Shown: one piece after another, positions 47,963 to 57,466 of the stretch
How positions within the stretch are numbered: the stretch's first letter is position 1
Layout of the letters: each line of letters starts with the position of its first letter
DNA from: Enterococcus villorum
GTDB taxonomy: Bacteria > Bacillota > Bacilli > Lactobacillales > Enterococcaceae
Direction of reading: 5' to 3'
DNA length: 64,000 nucleotides
Assembly: GCF_007990225.1 (NCBI RefSeq)
Contig: NZ_BJWF01000010.1
Coordinates: forward strand, 1 to 64,000
The notes under the pieces: model-generated
What the model saw: the letters and a program-made list of their open reading frames with translations, nothing else
Databases searched by the model: none
Told to the model about the DNA's origin: nothing
Program-made: the position numbers and the translations under genes

Positions 47963-49482
47963 TTTTTCTCTTCCTTTCCTTTGCTTGTTTGAATCGATTT
48001 GATTCTGGTATAAAGTTCAATATAATCGGTTAACTGCAATTCTCCCGTGACAATAAAATATTCTAAATCAGACCAAGGCTTACGATGGACTTTACTTGTT
48101 GAAAGTAAGAGATCCACTTCTCTTCCACGATAATCTGTGGGTAAAAACACCAACTGGTAATCATTACGGAAAAAGCGCTGCAACCCTTCTACTAAAAGTT
48201 GTTCTTCAAATAAGGGAAAATCGGTCATCAAAAGAATCTTTACTTTTGGCAATTGTGGGGTAAAAGCACCCATCGTTTTTAAAACAGTTAAATATCTCCC
48301 CATCAAAAAAGAGGTATTTTGAAATGCAGGATGGTGAACTGATTGTTCCATCTCAAAAAACAAGTCAAGCCAATGCTTTAATTCCTCATTTTCAATGACT
48401 AAATGATTCATAAAATCGCTGTCGTTCCCGTCAATCGTTTCCTTAGCCTCAGGAAAAAGATACGCAAATAAATGGCTACTAAACAAATAATTTTCAGCTT
48501 CGTCAGTTAAAGGCTCCTCTACTAATCCTTGCTTTACTTGATAAACTTTCAAAGCCTTTTTTGCTTCAGAAAGAGCAGTATAAGGAGGTGATTGACTCAA
48601 TTGGTGAAAAGAGAAGATACTTTTTCTGACTTTTTTATCCGTATAATACTCTTCTCGTGTCATTAATACCAAAAATAGTGCCCCCAATTCATCTTCATTT
48701 TGGAAATAATTGGGAAATACTGGCTGCATCCAGCGACAAAACTTTTGAAATAAAGGGTTATCAGTAATCAAGTGGCGCTTTCGTTCATTTAAAACCACAT
48801 AATGTTTCTGTGATTTACGTAAGAAGAATGCACCTAACATATACTCTAATCTTCTTTTTTTGATTTCATTTAATCGAACATTAAAAAAAGCCATCATCTG
48901 TTCTGCAATATTTTTCACATCTAATTGCGAAATCGTTTCAAAGGGCCAAACTTTCCCGCGAAACAACTGCCAAAAAGTCATGTGTAGATAAAGTCGGATA
49001 ATTTCTTCTTCTCCTTGGGCGATATAGGTTCCTCGTTGTAAAGAAATACCATAATTTTTTAATTGTTGTTTCCATTCATTAATCTTACGATGAGCGGTCG
49101 ACTCACTGATATACTTTTTTTGTGCAAATTGATACATCGTATGAAATTCTTCAAAAAAAATATCGTGCAATAGCTGGTATTTCAGCGTGTTTTGCACGAG
49201 ATAAATCAAAAAACGCTCATGTTCGATGGAATCAAGCGTGTCATAAAAATGATAGCCAAATCGAGGGGTTTTAATAAACAAAGACTGCCTATTCTCGCTA
49301 AAATGTTGATAATTTTTTGACAGTTCATTTAAATATTTCGCCACACTTCTTGCATCTATTTTTACAAGTTGCGCTAATTGTGCAGCTGTATGCCATTCAC
49401 CATCTTCAAAACTTTCCAGCAGGAGAATCTTATAATAGAGGTCTTTATCAAATTGCTTTAAATATTTTGATGACAAATACAA
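47959..49482 (-). CDS. Mga-like transcriptional regulator
   Basis: A 507-residue regulator. The N-terminal HTH domains (AAQLAQLVKIDARSVAKYLNEL at about 37-58 and a second about 105-160) are followed by two PRD-like helical regions (about 170-395). A C-terminal EIIB-like domain (KVKILLMTDFPLFEEQL) follows. This is the Mga/AtxA layout of lactic acid bacterial virulence and metabolism regulators. The downstream DUF2829 and SDR genes are probable targets. AAGGAG precedes the ATG. Confidence 0.82.
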   Translation of the reverse strand: MYLSSKYLKQFDKDLYYKILLLESFEDGEWHTAAQLAQLVKIDARSVAKYLNELSKNYQHFSENRQSLFIKTPRFGYHFYDTLDSIEHERFLIYLVQNTLKYQLLHDIFFEEFHTMYQFAQKKYISESTAHRKINEWKQQLKNYGISLQRGTYIAQGEEEIIRLYLHMTFWQLFRGKVWPFETISQLDVKNIAEQMMAFFNVRLNEIKKRRLEYMLGAFFLRKSQKHYVVLNERKRHLITDNPLFQKFCRWMQPVFPNYFQNEDELGALFLVLMTREEYYTDKKVRKSIFSFHQLSQSPPYTALSEAKKALKVYQVKQGLVEEPLTDEAENYLFSSHLFAYLFPEAKETIDGNDSDFMNHLVIENEELKHWLDLFFEMEQSVHHPAFQNTSFLMGRYLTVLKTMGAFTPQLPKVKILLMTDFPLFEEQLLVEGLQRFFRNDYQLVFLPTDYRGREVDLLLSTSKVHRKPWSDLEYFIVTGELQLTDYIELYTRIKSIQTSKGKEEKK

Positions 49483-49545
49483 CTTTCACCACTCCTTTAT
49501 GCTAGAACGTTTTTTTCATTGTAGCATAAATTCCGTTGATCCACA

Positions 49546-50247
49546 TCAAAACAGACCAGCAAAAGGTTGAAATATCCATGGTAATAAAAAAACAGTCAGC
49601 AGGCCATTTACACAAATAGCTAATCCCGAAACAATCCCTTCAATCTCTCCCATTTCAATAGCTTTCGCTGTACCAATCGCATGAGATGTACTGCCTAAAG
49701 CCACTCCCTTGGCAATCGGGCTATTAATCTTAAATAAACGAAAAACGTGTGCAGCAATCAATGAACCAAAAATACCTGTAGAAACTACAATAGCTAACGT
49801 CACAGCGTTGATCCCACCCATCGTATGAGAAAGATCCACTGAAATTGCTGTAGTCACTGATTTTGGTAATAAAGAAATCACCATCTCTTTTTTTAATGTA
49901 AATAAATAGCCGATTCCTACACTTACCAGACAATTTGCCACGATTCCCGCTACAATTGCTAGCACTACTGGAAAAACATTTTCTTTTAACAAATGAAAAT
50001 TTTTATACAATGGAATAGCCAATGCCACGGTGGCAGGCGTGATCAACATCGTCAAAAAACTACCTCCTACATTATACTCTTGATAACTAATACCAGAAAA
50101 ATGAAGAAAGAAAATAATGACCAAAATAGATAAAACAAGCGGATTGATAATTGGCCATTTGTATTTACGTAAAAATTTATCAGACAGCACGTAAACACCT
50201 ATTGTCAAACTTAAACCAAATAATGGATTACGAAATAATTCAGTCAA
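49546..50247 (-). CDS. lrgB: LrgB family protein
   Basis: A 233-residue membrane protein with about seven hydrophobic segments and the LrgB patterns SLLPKSVTTAISVDLS and ALGSTSHAIGTAKAI. Works with the holin-like LrgA in control of autolysis and in pyruvate uptake in some relatives. It overlaps lrgA by eight bases (50240-50247). Confidence 0.93.
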   Translation of the reverse strand: MTELFRNPLFGLSLTIGVYVLSDKFLRKYKWPIINPLVLSILVIIFFLHFSGISYQEYNVGGSFLTMLITPATVALAIPLYKNFHLLKENVFPVVLAIVAGIVANCLVSVGIGYLFTLKKEMVISLLPKSVTTAISVDLSHTMGGINAVTLAIVVSTGIFGSLIAAHVFRLFKINSPIAKGVALGSTSHAIGTAKAIEMGEIEGIVSGLAICVNGLLTVFLLPWIFQPFAGLF

Positions 50248-50659
50248 TTTGTTGCCCCTTTCTTTCTACTTCTTGAATTGTCCGTACTTTAGTCGTTTGT
50301 TTAAGACGGACATACCGCAAAAATTTCTCAACACCCTCAGCAGTTTTTCCTACAACCACCATCGTAACAATTGAGCAAATCACTACTGCACCTAGTAAAA
50401 TCGGCCAAATGACTGCAATATCTGCAAAATAATCAAGTAACCCGACACCTGCCGGGACAAACAAAATCGTTAAATTATTTAATAAAAAATCACCTGTTTT
50501 CCCTAAATTTTCAGGTTTAATTATACGCATTTCAAAAGCAAGAAATAAAAATAAAATACCGAGAATACTTCCTGGGATAGGTAAATGAGCCAATACTCGT
50601 GTGCCCTCGCCTAAAACAGAAAATAAAAGGATGATAAAAAATTCTTGAAAAAATTTCAT
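50240..50659 (-). CDS. lrgA: LrgA/CidA family holin-like protein
   Basis: A 139-residue protein with four hydrophobic segments and the family core LPIPGSILGILFLFLAFEM (about 26-44) and FVPAGVGLLDYF. Its partner LrgB is encoded immediately downstream with overlap. Members of this pair modulate murein hydrolase activity. Whether it behaves as lrg (inhibitory) or cid (promoting) is not decidable from sequence. RBS AAGGAG precedes the ATG. Confidence 0.93.
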   Translation of the reverse strand: MKFFQEFFIILLFSVLGEGTRVLAHLPIPGSILGILFLFLAFEMRIIKPENLGKTGDFLLNNLTILFVPAGVGLLDYFADIAVIWPILLGAVVICSIVTMVVVGKTAEGVEKFLRYVRLKQTTKVRTIQEVERKGQQID

Positions 50660-50972
50660 TCAATAAACACTCCTTACGTCTAGTTTTCATTTTACTAACA
50701 AACTTTTTCTGAAATTTTCAAAACATGTTGTTTCTAACAAACATTTTTTGAAAAAAATACTTATTTTTTTTTGGTATATTTATACTTAAGATTGGTGTTT
50801 TATGGAAAAGTTTCAAATATTGTTTTGGAAGTTGGTCAGATTTCTTTTATACATAGAAATCATTTTTTGTCTGCACTTATTTATGACCAATGAAAATAAC
50901 AGAAGCGAAACACTACACCAATTGTGTCGACGTTTCTTTTTTTTTGCATTTTTATAATTTTTGGAGGTATAT
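50660..50972. other. Divergent intergenic region lrgA/glpF
   Basis: A 313-base AT-rich region that must hold the promoters of both lrgAB and glpF. Two -10-like boxes (TATACTT, TATACA) are visible, but no promoter with both elements well spaced and no inverted repeat stands out. Confidence 0.3.
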
Positions 50973-51707
50973 ATGGATTATTCACTTATGACCCGTCTAG
51001 TGGCGGAAATGATCGGTACAGCTTTATTAATCGTTCTTGGTAATGGCGCTGTAGCAAACGTAGATTTAAAAGGTACAAAAGGTTATGGAAGTGACTGGAT
51101 GCTTATCGCTGTGGGATATGGTTGTGGTGTTATGATACCAGCAATGATCTTTGGTGGAATTAGCGGAAACCACATTAATCCTGCATTCACGATTGCACTT
51201 GCTTCTAATGGTTTATTCCCATGGGCGGAAGTTTTGCCTTATATTGCTGCTCAATTAATTGGTGCAATCATCGGACAATTAATTGTTGTTGCTTGTTACA
51301 AACCTTATTACGATCAAACAGAAGACGTAAACCACGTATTAGGTACGTTCTCAACAATCAATAGTGTTGGTTCTAAATTCAACGGTTTTGTCAATGAATT
51401 CTTCGGTTCATTCGTCTTATTCTTTGGCGCACTAGGTATTACTAAAGCACCATTTTTCCAAGACAATCTTGGAACAGCTCATTTAGCCCTTGGTTTTCTT
51501 GTTTGGACATTAGTTGCTTCACTAGGCGGTCCTACAGGTCCAGGACTAAACCCAGCACGTGACTTTGGTCCACGTCTGTTACATGCAATCCTTCCTTTGA
51601 AACATAAAGGATCTTCACAATGGGAATATGCATGGGTACCAGTTGTTGCTCCAATCTGTGCCGGTATCGTTGCGGTATTCGTATACAAATTCTTATTTAT
51701 GGCTTAA
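50973..51707 (+). CDS. GlpF-type glycerol uptake facilitator
   Basis: A 244-residue aquaglyceroporin with six hydrophobic segments and both pore motifs, NHINPAFTIAL (NPA, about 63) and LNPARDFGPR (NPA-R, about 196). The R followed by D after the second NPA is typical of glycerol-conducting GlpF types. The start is ATG 50973 behind TTTTGGAGGTATAT. The longer frame begins inside the RBS. No glpK/glpO genes are adjacent. A strong terminator follows. Confidence 0.9.
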   Translation: MDYSLMTRLVAEMIGTALLIVLGNGAVANVDLKGTKGYGSDWMLIAVGYGCGVMIPAMIFGGISGNHINPAFTIALASNGLFPWAEVLPYIAAQLIGAIIGQLIVVACYKPYYDQTEDVNHVLGTFSTINSVGSKFNGFVNEFFGSFVLFFGALGITKAPFFQDNLGTAHLALGFLVWTLVASLGGPTGPGLNPARDFGPRLLHAILPLKHKGSSQWEYAWVPVVAPICAGIVAVFVYKFLFMA

Positions 51708-51716
51708 TTTAGACAA

Positions 51717-51765
51717 ACAGCCAATGAGATGACGGTTAATCGTCATTTCATTGGCTGTTTTTTTA
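51717..51765 (+). terminator. glpF terminator
   Basis: ACAGCCAATGAGATGACG and CGTCATTTCATTGGCTGT form a stem with one mismatch closing a GTTAAT loop, followed by T7. Confidence 0.9.
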
Positions 51766-52174
51766 TAAGATAACTGTAGCTATTAACTGAATAAATAGTA
51801 TGCACATAAGATCAGTTACAATTAAAACATAAATATAAGGTTGCGAAAAACATGGTCTTAATGCCATAGAAGTAATACTGAACGCTATTTATTCGATTTT
51901 AAGATTTTGAAAACAATTGGTGTCCCATAGGTTTCAATTATCACAACAATTTTTTGGAACATCTTCTTCATTTGATTGTTTCTTTAATAACTTTTTCACT
52001 CTGCTTTGTCTGTCATTGATTTTGGTTATAAACAACAAAATGCTTAGCATCAATTATAGATTTCTATTTATTTTTATTTTTTGAAAAAGTAGTTATTTTC
52101 ATGTTTTTAATTATACCATACTTAGAAATAGCTAAAGAAGCAAATTTTTCAACTTAATAAATGGAGGTAAATTT
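51766..52174. other. AT-rich intergenic region before family B gene
   Basis: A 409-base gap with no gene. It contains the RBS TGGAGGTAA just before 52175 and T-rich tracts, but no promoter or inverted repeat I can defend. Confidence 0.3.
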
Positions 52175-53326
52175 ATGACTTATGTAAACAAATTGCAAAA
52201 ATATCTAGATATTTTTGCACTCTCATTATCATTTAAACGCAATGATAATTGGTTGTCTCGTGTGGAGGAACATAGTTCCAATTATTCTACCTTGTTTTCG
52301 ATTTATAGCCAAATGCTTGAACAAGATCAGGAGGAATTTTTTGCACGCTCATCCGATAAAAAAGCGATCATCCGATCACTTGATAGAAGTAAATTATCCT
52401 ACTCTATAACCAATAATCTACAACTCTTACATATATTGGAACAAATGACACCAAATGATCCTGCAGATTTCCTGATTTTACCATTACGCTGTACTGTTGA
52501 ACCTCCTGCAACAGAAGGTCATGTTTTTGGTTCCTATATTTATAAAGAAAAAGATGGATATAAAATTTTCTTGGTTAACAAACAATTTAAAGATGCATCT
52601 ATCTATTTTGTTACGATTCCCAATAATAACATGCCCTCAGTTTGTGATCAGTTAGTTTTAAACAAATACAATCCACATCCTGAACAACCTTATTATATCT
52701 ACCACAAAATCATTGAGCACGCAAACGGTAAACAAATAACTCCACTATCTTATCGGATGCATCCTCAAAAGACAGGAAACTGTATCGTGAAAGAAATAGA
52801 AGCCACTGTAAAAACAGCCCTCTTTCACTGTCGCCACGATCTATTTGCCTCACAAAGTTTAGGAAAAATCAAATGGAACACTCAACCTGATTCCGTTATA
52901 ATGATGCGTATGTATTTTTTAGACGCAATAAAACAAGAATTTAACGGACCCCAAAAACCTTTTGATTTATTATTTAAACTTTATCTACAAAGAAAGGAAA
53001 GAAATAAGATTTTATGCTTTTCGCCATTTGAAACAAAAAAAAAGATTCATCAAGAAATCAAAAGCGAAATGAATAAATACCCTGAAATTCAACAAATTTT
53101 ATCCGGAAAAAATATTTATGAAGAAGGAATAGTCATTAAGAGAATTGATTTTTTTTCGAAGTTATCTGCTGAAAATCAATGTAACCTTCCTCACAACAAC
53201 GCAAAAGAAAAAGTGATGCTTTTCGAAAAAATAGCTAAGGCAAAAGAAAAAACAGAAATAATTTTCCAAGAAAACAGTAAGAACAAAAACGCTAAATCCC
53301 AAGTGCCACTAAGTATCGATCAATAG
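52175..53326 (+). CDS. Family B single-domain protein, copy 3
   Basis: A 383-residue protein homologous to each half of the 12299-15178 protein. The conserved pieces in order are DIFALSLSFK (about 12), EFF.....K.AIIRSLDRS, TPNDPADFLILPL (about 92-104), SYIYKE.DGYKIFLVNKQ, HPQKTGNCIVKEIEATVKTALFHCR (Cys203) and a MRMYFLDAIK motif. The His found at the NHF site of the larger protein is Gly or Tyr here, so a Cys/His pair would be incomplete. The charged C-terminus is non-homologous. No signal peptide. A bidirectional hairpin follows at 53329-53381. Confidence 0.7.
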   Translation: MTYVNKLQKYLDIFALSLSFKRNDNWLSRVEEHSSNYSTLFSIYSQMLEQDQEEFFARSSDKKAIIRSLDRSKLSYSITNNLQLLHILEQMTPNDPADFLILPLRCTVEPPATEGHVFGSYIYKEKDGYKIFLVNKQFKDASIYFVTIPNNNMPSVCDQLVLNKYNPHPEQPYYIYHKIIEHANGKQITPLSYRMHPQKTGNCIVKEIEATVKTALFHCRHDLFASQSLGKIKWNTQPDSVIMMRMYFLDAIKQEFNGPQKPFDLLFKLYLQRKERNKILCFSPFETKKKIHQEIKSEMNKYPEIQQILSGKNIYEEGIVIKRIDFFSKLSAENQCNLPHNNAKEKVMLFEKIAKAKEKTEIIFQENSKNKNAKSQVPLSIDQ

Positions 53327-53328
53327 CA

Positions 53329-53381
53329 AAAAAAGCCATGACAAGCTTATCCTTAATAAGGAATAATTGTCATGGCTTTTT
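53329..53381. terminator. Bidirectional terminator
   Basis: AAAAAAGCCATGACAA and TTGTCATGGCTTTTT form a 15-base stem. It starts three bases after the family B stop and overlaps the last codons of the convergent phosphoesterase gene. Confidence 0.8.
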
Positions 53382-54252
53382 CAAATTCTTTTGATAAATA
53401 TTGAGTTTGATAGGCACTAAACATTGGATGATGTGCCCGTAATAAAGCACGTAGTTTCATGGGATTATAACGATCAATCAGCTGATACTCTTGCACAAAG
53501 TCTCTAGTTAACTGCCATTCATAGTAATAACCAAACGGTCGACAGCTATAGATCGTTCCATGGATCATTTTATCTTCAAATCTGCGATGTGTATGACCGA
53601 AAACCACTTGTTTAATATGGCTGTATTGATCCAGCAATCTCCCAAAAGAAGCGGAACCTAAAAAAGCATTCAATTTATTCCACCGTTCATAAGGCGCTTG
53701 TTGATACACAATAAATTCTTTTTGGGGAACGAAATGGGTAGCTAAAACCACATCAAGTCCTTTAGATGCAGTGATATCTAATAATACTTTGGCCGCTTTA
53801 AGAAAACGCGCATTTACTTCAAGATCATCTCCTTCACGCTTTATAAATCGGTCATACCAGTAAAGATTCTTCATGCGAAGGATTTGTTTATGTTCTTTCA
53901 GATCAGAGAATTGATAATCATACCAGCCATTTAGCCCTAGTAAAATTGTGCGTTCATTTAGAGCAAGATAGCGTTCATTTAGAAAATGAGGGGCAGGAAA
54001 ATGGTTCATCATCTCTTCACCTGTGACATCTGCTAATTCATGGTTGCCAAAGTTAAATGTGGTTGGTAATCCCTTTTTAGCAAAAAATGCAACGACACCT
54101 TGGCAAATATCAACTTTATTGGCTACATCCCCTGCCAAGTGCAGTCGGGTAATGTTTTTTTTATTTAAGACATCCAACAACATCATTAATTCTTTTTCAC
54201 TGAATTTATTGATATCCACATGTAAATCGCTAATAATAGCTAACTTCCCCAT
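53353..54252 (-). CDS. Metallophosphoesterase
   Basis: A 299-residue calcineurin-like phosphoesterase. Motifs ISDLHVDI (residues 8-15), LAGDVANK, NFGNHEL, LATHFVP and FGHTHRR carry the expected dinuclear-metal ligands. A C-terminal helical region (about 250-299) is specific to this subfamily. The substrate is unknown. The HesB-like gene ends 29 bases upstream of its start on the same strand, so the two may share a transcript. Confidence 0.9.
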   Translation of the reverse strand: MGKLAIISDLHVDINKFSEKELMMLLDVLNKKNITRLHLAGDVANKVDICQGVVAFFAKKGLPTTFNFGNHELADVTGEEMMNHFPAPHFLNERYLALNERTILLGLNGWYDYQFSDLKEHKQILRMKNLYWYDRFIKREGDDLEVNARFLKAAKVLLDITASKGLDVVLATHFVPQKEFIVYQQAPYERWNKLNAFLGSASFGRLLDQYSHIKQVVFGHTHRRFEDKMIHGTIYSCRPFGYYYEWQLTRDFVQEYQLIDRYNPMKLRALLRAHHPMFSAYQTQYLSKEFEKAMTIIPY

Positions 54253-54281
54253 TTTCTTACCTTCTAACTTTCTTCATTCAT

Positions 54282-54638
54282 TTATTCTGCGTGCATGATT
54301 TGCAAGTTCCCTTTCAATAATCCACTTGCTCCTTTTAGTTGTAAACTTTTATATGTGGGTTCAACAGCAATCGTTGTAGGATTATCCATGTAGATCAACG
54401 CACTTTTTTTGATCCAAATCACTCCAATTGGTGTTTTTACTTTTTCAGTGTAGAGACTCAAGTCCTTCGTCGTATTTTTCTTGACAATAATTAAACGAAA
54501 AGACGTATCGAGTTGGCAAGTCACTCGACTATCTGCAAATGGGCCATCGCCATCTTCTATATCAAATAACACTTGCTCACCTTCGTTTATTTGATTTTGT
54601 AATTTTTCTTTAGCTTCTTCTGTTAATAATAGTTCCAT
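54282..54638 (-). CDS. HesB/YqkB-like Fe-S cluster biosynthesis family protein
   Basis: A 118-residue protein of the Fe-S_biosyn (PF01521-like) fold: ELLLTEEAKEKLQNQI, DIEDGDGPFADSRVTCQLDTSF and a C-terminal GNLQIMHAE. It lacks the three conserved cysteines of IscA/SufA, as the YqkB/firmicute subgroup does, so it may not bind Fe-S clusters. The start is ATG 54638 behind GAGGTG. Three codons are added by the longer frame. Confidence 0.75.
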   Translation of the reverse strand: MELLLTEEAKEKLQNQINEGEQVLFDIEDGDGPFADSRVTCQLDTSFRLIIVKKNTTKDLSLYTEKVKTPIGVIWIKKSALIYMDNPTTIAVEPTYKSLQLKGASGLLKGNLQIMHAE

Positions 54639-54881
54639 TATAATCACCTCAAGTTTAGCTTAATGATTTTACAAATGGGATGCAACTAACTTGTTTAGAC
54701 CGTATATCTTTTTCCTTCTATCCAATTCCGTTCATCTCTTTCTATTAATAATGAGATATTTATCTGAAAAAGTTTTCTTGCTACCTTTTCCCACTTTTGG
54801 AAAAATACGTAGTCCGCTGCTTTCTAAGCTATGATAGACTAGCTAATGTTCCAAATCAATTAATTAAAAGGATATGAAGCT

Positions 54882-56009
54882 ATGAATGATTATGAACTAC
54901 GCTATGAAATTTTAGCTATTACATTAGGTATGAAGAAAAACGATAAAATTTTTGCTGTGACGGCGGACTTAAAAAAAAGTTATCTTATACTATTTTCAGC
55001 CTATCAAAAAATGATCGAACAAGATACTAACGCTTTTTTTGTTGATAAAGAACAAAAAGAAAAAATCATCGCTTCACTCAAAAATACACTTGATTTTTAT
55101 GAAGCAACCAATAGAGAGTCTATCAAACAGCTACTTGAAAAACTTGAAAATAATCATCCTACCTCCTTTTTTATGCTTCCACTCGACTATTTAATCAATG
55201 ATTCACTTGATGCTATACATACTTCTGGAATCATCGTTTATAAAAGAGACGAAGCCTATACCCTCATGATGGTTGATAAGAATCGCTTTGATCCAGTAAA
55301 TTATATCACTATTGCTAAAGATGATTTGGATAGTCTTAGTCATTATTTATTTCATAGTAACAAAGTCCATCCATTCGACAAGGATCTCTATGGTGAGCTA
55401 AACGAATTTGTTTTTTTATCAAAAGAAAAAAAATTATCACCACTTAATATTAAAATGAACAAGCAATTTATAGGCAATTGTGTGTTCAGCGAGATTGAAG
55501 CAACTCTGAAAACAGCACTTTTTAACTGTAAAATAAACCTATTTGAGCATCATCCATCTCAAACGACAATTTCACCAAAATGGGGCTCTATTTTTTCCTT
55601 TCATTCAACATTAGAAATGCGAAGAAGATTCCTTACAGCTTTAAAAACAAATAATACTGAATTTAATAAAACATTGGATTATCTTTTTGAAACCTATTAT
55701 TTAAACCGAAAAAATTATGCTAAAAAAATAAAATGGAAAAGAGATGAAAAGTTCATAAATCGATTAAGCAATAAAAATGACCCTCTTTCTAAACTAAAAT
55801 ATTTTATGCTAAGACCATTTTTTCAAATAGAGGGTCAATCAAAGTGGATTCATTATAAAATCGAGAACGCAAAAAAATTTAGAGCTGATCCTAAAACTAA
55901 AATAGACTTCACATCCATTCAACAAAAATTAGAAAAATCTACACCTACTGATCAGATAGAAAATCTTACTTTTTTACATTCACGCTATTCCTTCACCAAT
56001 GAAAGATAG
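54882..56009 (+). CDS. Family B single-domain protein, copy 4
   Basis: A 375-residue relative of copies 1-3: YEILAITLGMKKN (about 8), FFVDKEQKEKIIASL, HPTSFFMLPLDYL, SGIIVYKRDEAYTLMMVDKN, NKQFIGNCVFSEIEATLKTALFNC (Cys200) and STLEMRRRFLTALK (about 240). At the position of the NHF histidine it has Ala-Tyr. It is closest to the 12299 protein over the FNC and LEMR regions. Cytoplasmic, function unknown. The RBS is weak (AAAAGGATATGAAGCT). A good -10 TATGAT lies at about 54830. Confidence 0.7.
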   Translation: MNDYELRYEILAITLGMKKNDKIFAVTADLKKSYLILFSAYQKMIEQDTNAFFVDKEQKEKIIASLKNTLDFYEATNRESIKQLLEKLENNHPTSFFMLPLDYLINDSLDAIHTSGIIVYKRDEAYTLMMVDKNRFDPVNYITIAKDDLDSLSHYLFHSNKVHPFDKDLYGELNEFVFLSKEKKLSPLNIKMNKQFIGNCVFSEIEATLKTALFNCKINLFEHHPSQTTISPKWGSIFSFHSTLEMRRRFLTALKTNNTEFNKTLDYLFETYYLNRKNYAKKIKWKRDEKFINRLSNKNDPLSKLKYFMLRPFFQIEGQSKWIHYKIENAKKFRADPKTKIDFTSIQQKLEKSTPTDQIENLTFLHSRYSFTNER

Positions 56010-56131
56010 CATTGAAATTTAGCTAGTTCACTTTTAACATATATGTGCAACACTGTTTTTTCCGTTAAAGTGGACTAGTCTTTGTTTATAGTTAGGACTA
56101 TCATTCTTATTCAGATATAACTCCTACGTGG

Positions 56132-56701
56132 TTATTCTTTTTGTGCTAACCACTCCTTTTGTGTTATTCCTCGCAAAACCAAAGTAACGACTTTCCCCTT
56201 TGAACGTCTTGCATATGGGATGACTCCTTCTTTTTTCATGCCGATCTTCTCCATCACACGTCCAGAATTTGGGTTTTCTACATCATGATAGGCATAAATA
56301 CGAATCAAGTTTAATTCTTCAAAACCCAGCTTTAATAATGCCTGACAAGCTTCAGCAATAATCCCTTTTCCCCAATACTTTTTATTTAAGGTATAACCAA
56401 TCTCTGCATTATCTTGGCTTTCTTGCACTCTTAAATCAATGGTGCCAATCAATTGATGCGTGTCTTTTAATTCGATCCCGTATTTTCCTAAGGGAGTTGC
56501 CATAAAGTAATTGGCAATGTTATTTTTTGTATCGGTAATTGATTGATGCATTGGAAAAACAAAATGCGTAGTTTCTTCATCTTTTGCGTATTCATACATA
56601 TCTTGTGCATCTTGTAATGTTACTGGTCGTAAAATCAAGCGCTTGGTTTCAATTCTTTGATATTGTGCAAAAATAACATTTCGACTGTTTGTTTCTTCCA
56701 T
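56132..56701 (-). CDS. GNAT family N-acetyltransferase (RimJ/RimL-like)
   Basis: A 189-residue Acetyltransf_3 protein: RLILRPVTLQDAQDMY (about 20-35), EIGYTLNKKYWGKGI with the acetyl-CoA loop at about 110-125, and ENPNSGRVMEKIGMKKEGV near the end. It may acetylate a ribosomal protein N-terminus or a small molecule. The start is ATG 56701 behind GGGAGGAAGAG. The longer frame includes the RBS. Confidence 0.88.
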   Translation of the reverse strand: MEETNSRNVIFAQYQRIETKRLILRPVTLQDAQDMYEYAKDEETTHFVFPMHQSITDTKNNIANYFMATPLGKYGIELKDTHQLIGTIDLRVQESQDNAEIGYTLNKKYWGKGIIAEACQALLKLGFEELNLIRIYAYHDVENPNSGRVMEKIGMKKEGVIPYARRSKGKVVTLVLRGITQKEWLAQKE

Positions 56702-56958
56702 TTCTCTTCCTCCCATTTACTTGTTCATTTTATTCACTGTATCGAAATTTATTCAGCGTGGCAAGTGACAAACATTCTAGAAAATACCTAGCTAATCTAT
56801 TCATCTTAAACTAGTCTTAAAATCGCAATGAGTGACTCAAAAGTAAAAAATCCTTAATCATTCCTTGAAAAACAATAACTTTTTGTTCACGTTTTATTAA
56901 CAACTTTCAGGTATCTTTAGTTTAACAAATAAAAATAACGGATGATGGAGGGATTTCT

Positions 56959-57255
56959 ATGAGAGAATATGTAAAAAGAATCTATTTTATTGAAGAAACA
57001 CAAAATATCGAAGGGTCTTACATTGAAGTAAAAACACTCTTTGTCAATGAAGATAAAGAAAAGGCTCTTTCGGTATTTAAAAAAATGTCTCAAAAACAAC
57101 TGCCTTCTTTTGGTTTAATTTTAAGTGAATATAAAATTAAAGCCGAAGAAAGTTATTTTTACCAATTACTAAAACGTTGGTCGCAGCTACCTGTCGATTT
57201 TTATCGCACAATGACCATATTAAATTATCAAACATTAGCTGAAACAAAAATGTAG
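56959..57255 (+). CDS. Small protein of unknown function
   Basis: A 98-residue, lysine-rich protein with no signal peptide, starting at ATG 56959 behind ATGGAGGGATTTCT. Segments such as FVNEDKEKALSVFKKMSQKQ and FYQLLKRWSQLPVDFYRT are amphipathic. I recognise no family. A further short frameshifted ORF follows at 57320. Confidence 0.6.
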   Translation: MREYVKRIYFIEETQNIEGSYIEVKTLFVNEDKEKALSVFKKMSQKQLPSFGLILSEYKIKAEESYFYQLLKRWSQLPVDFYRTMTILNYQTLAETKM

Positions 57256-57319
57256 CTTTTTAAGACTTACTTAAGGTTCGTCTTTTATCCTTGTAGTTAC
57301 CAAAGAGGAGGCGAACTAG

Positions 57320-57434
57320 ATGCTTAAAAAATACTTCACGGCACCAATCTAGAATTGATCCTTACGAAGTAGATAATGAATTTATATTGAAGACGGATTT
57401 CCCAAAACATGTCACTGATGAGCAGAAAAATTAA
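57320..57434 (+). pseudogene. Short ORF broken at an A6 run
   Basis: ATG 57320 follows AGAGGAGG at 57305-57312. As written it stops after 10 codons. Removing one A from the A6 run 57326-57331 gives a 37-residue frame (MLKNTSRHQSRIDPYEVDNE, continuing to VTDEQKN). The product is unknown and chance cannot be excluded. The strong RBS is the main support. Confidence 0.35.
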
Positions 57435-57466
57435 AAATGATGGTAATATAGCTAAATTAATAGAGG

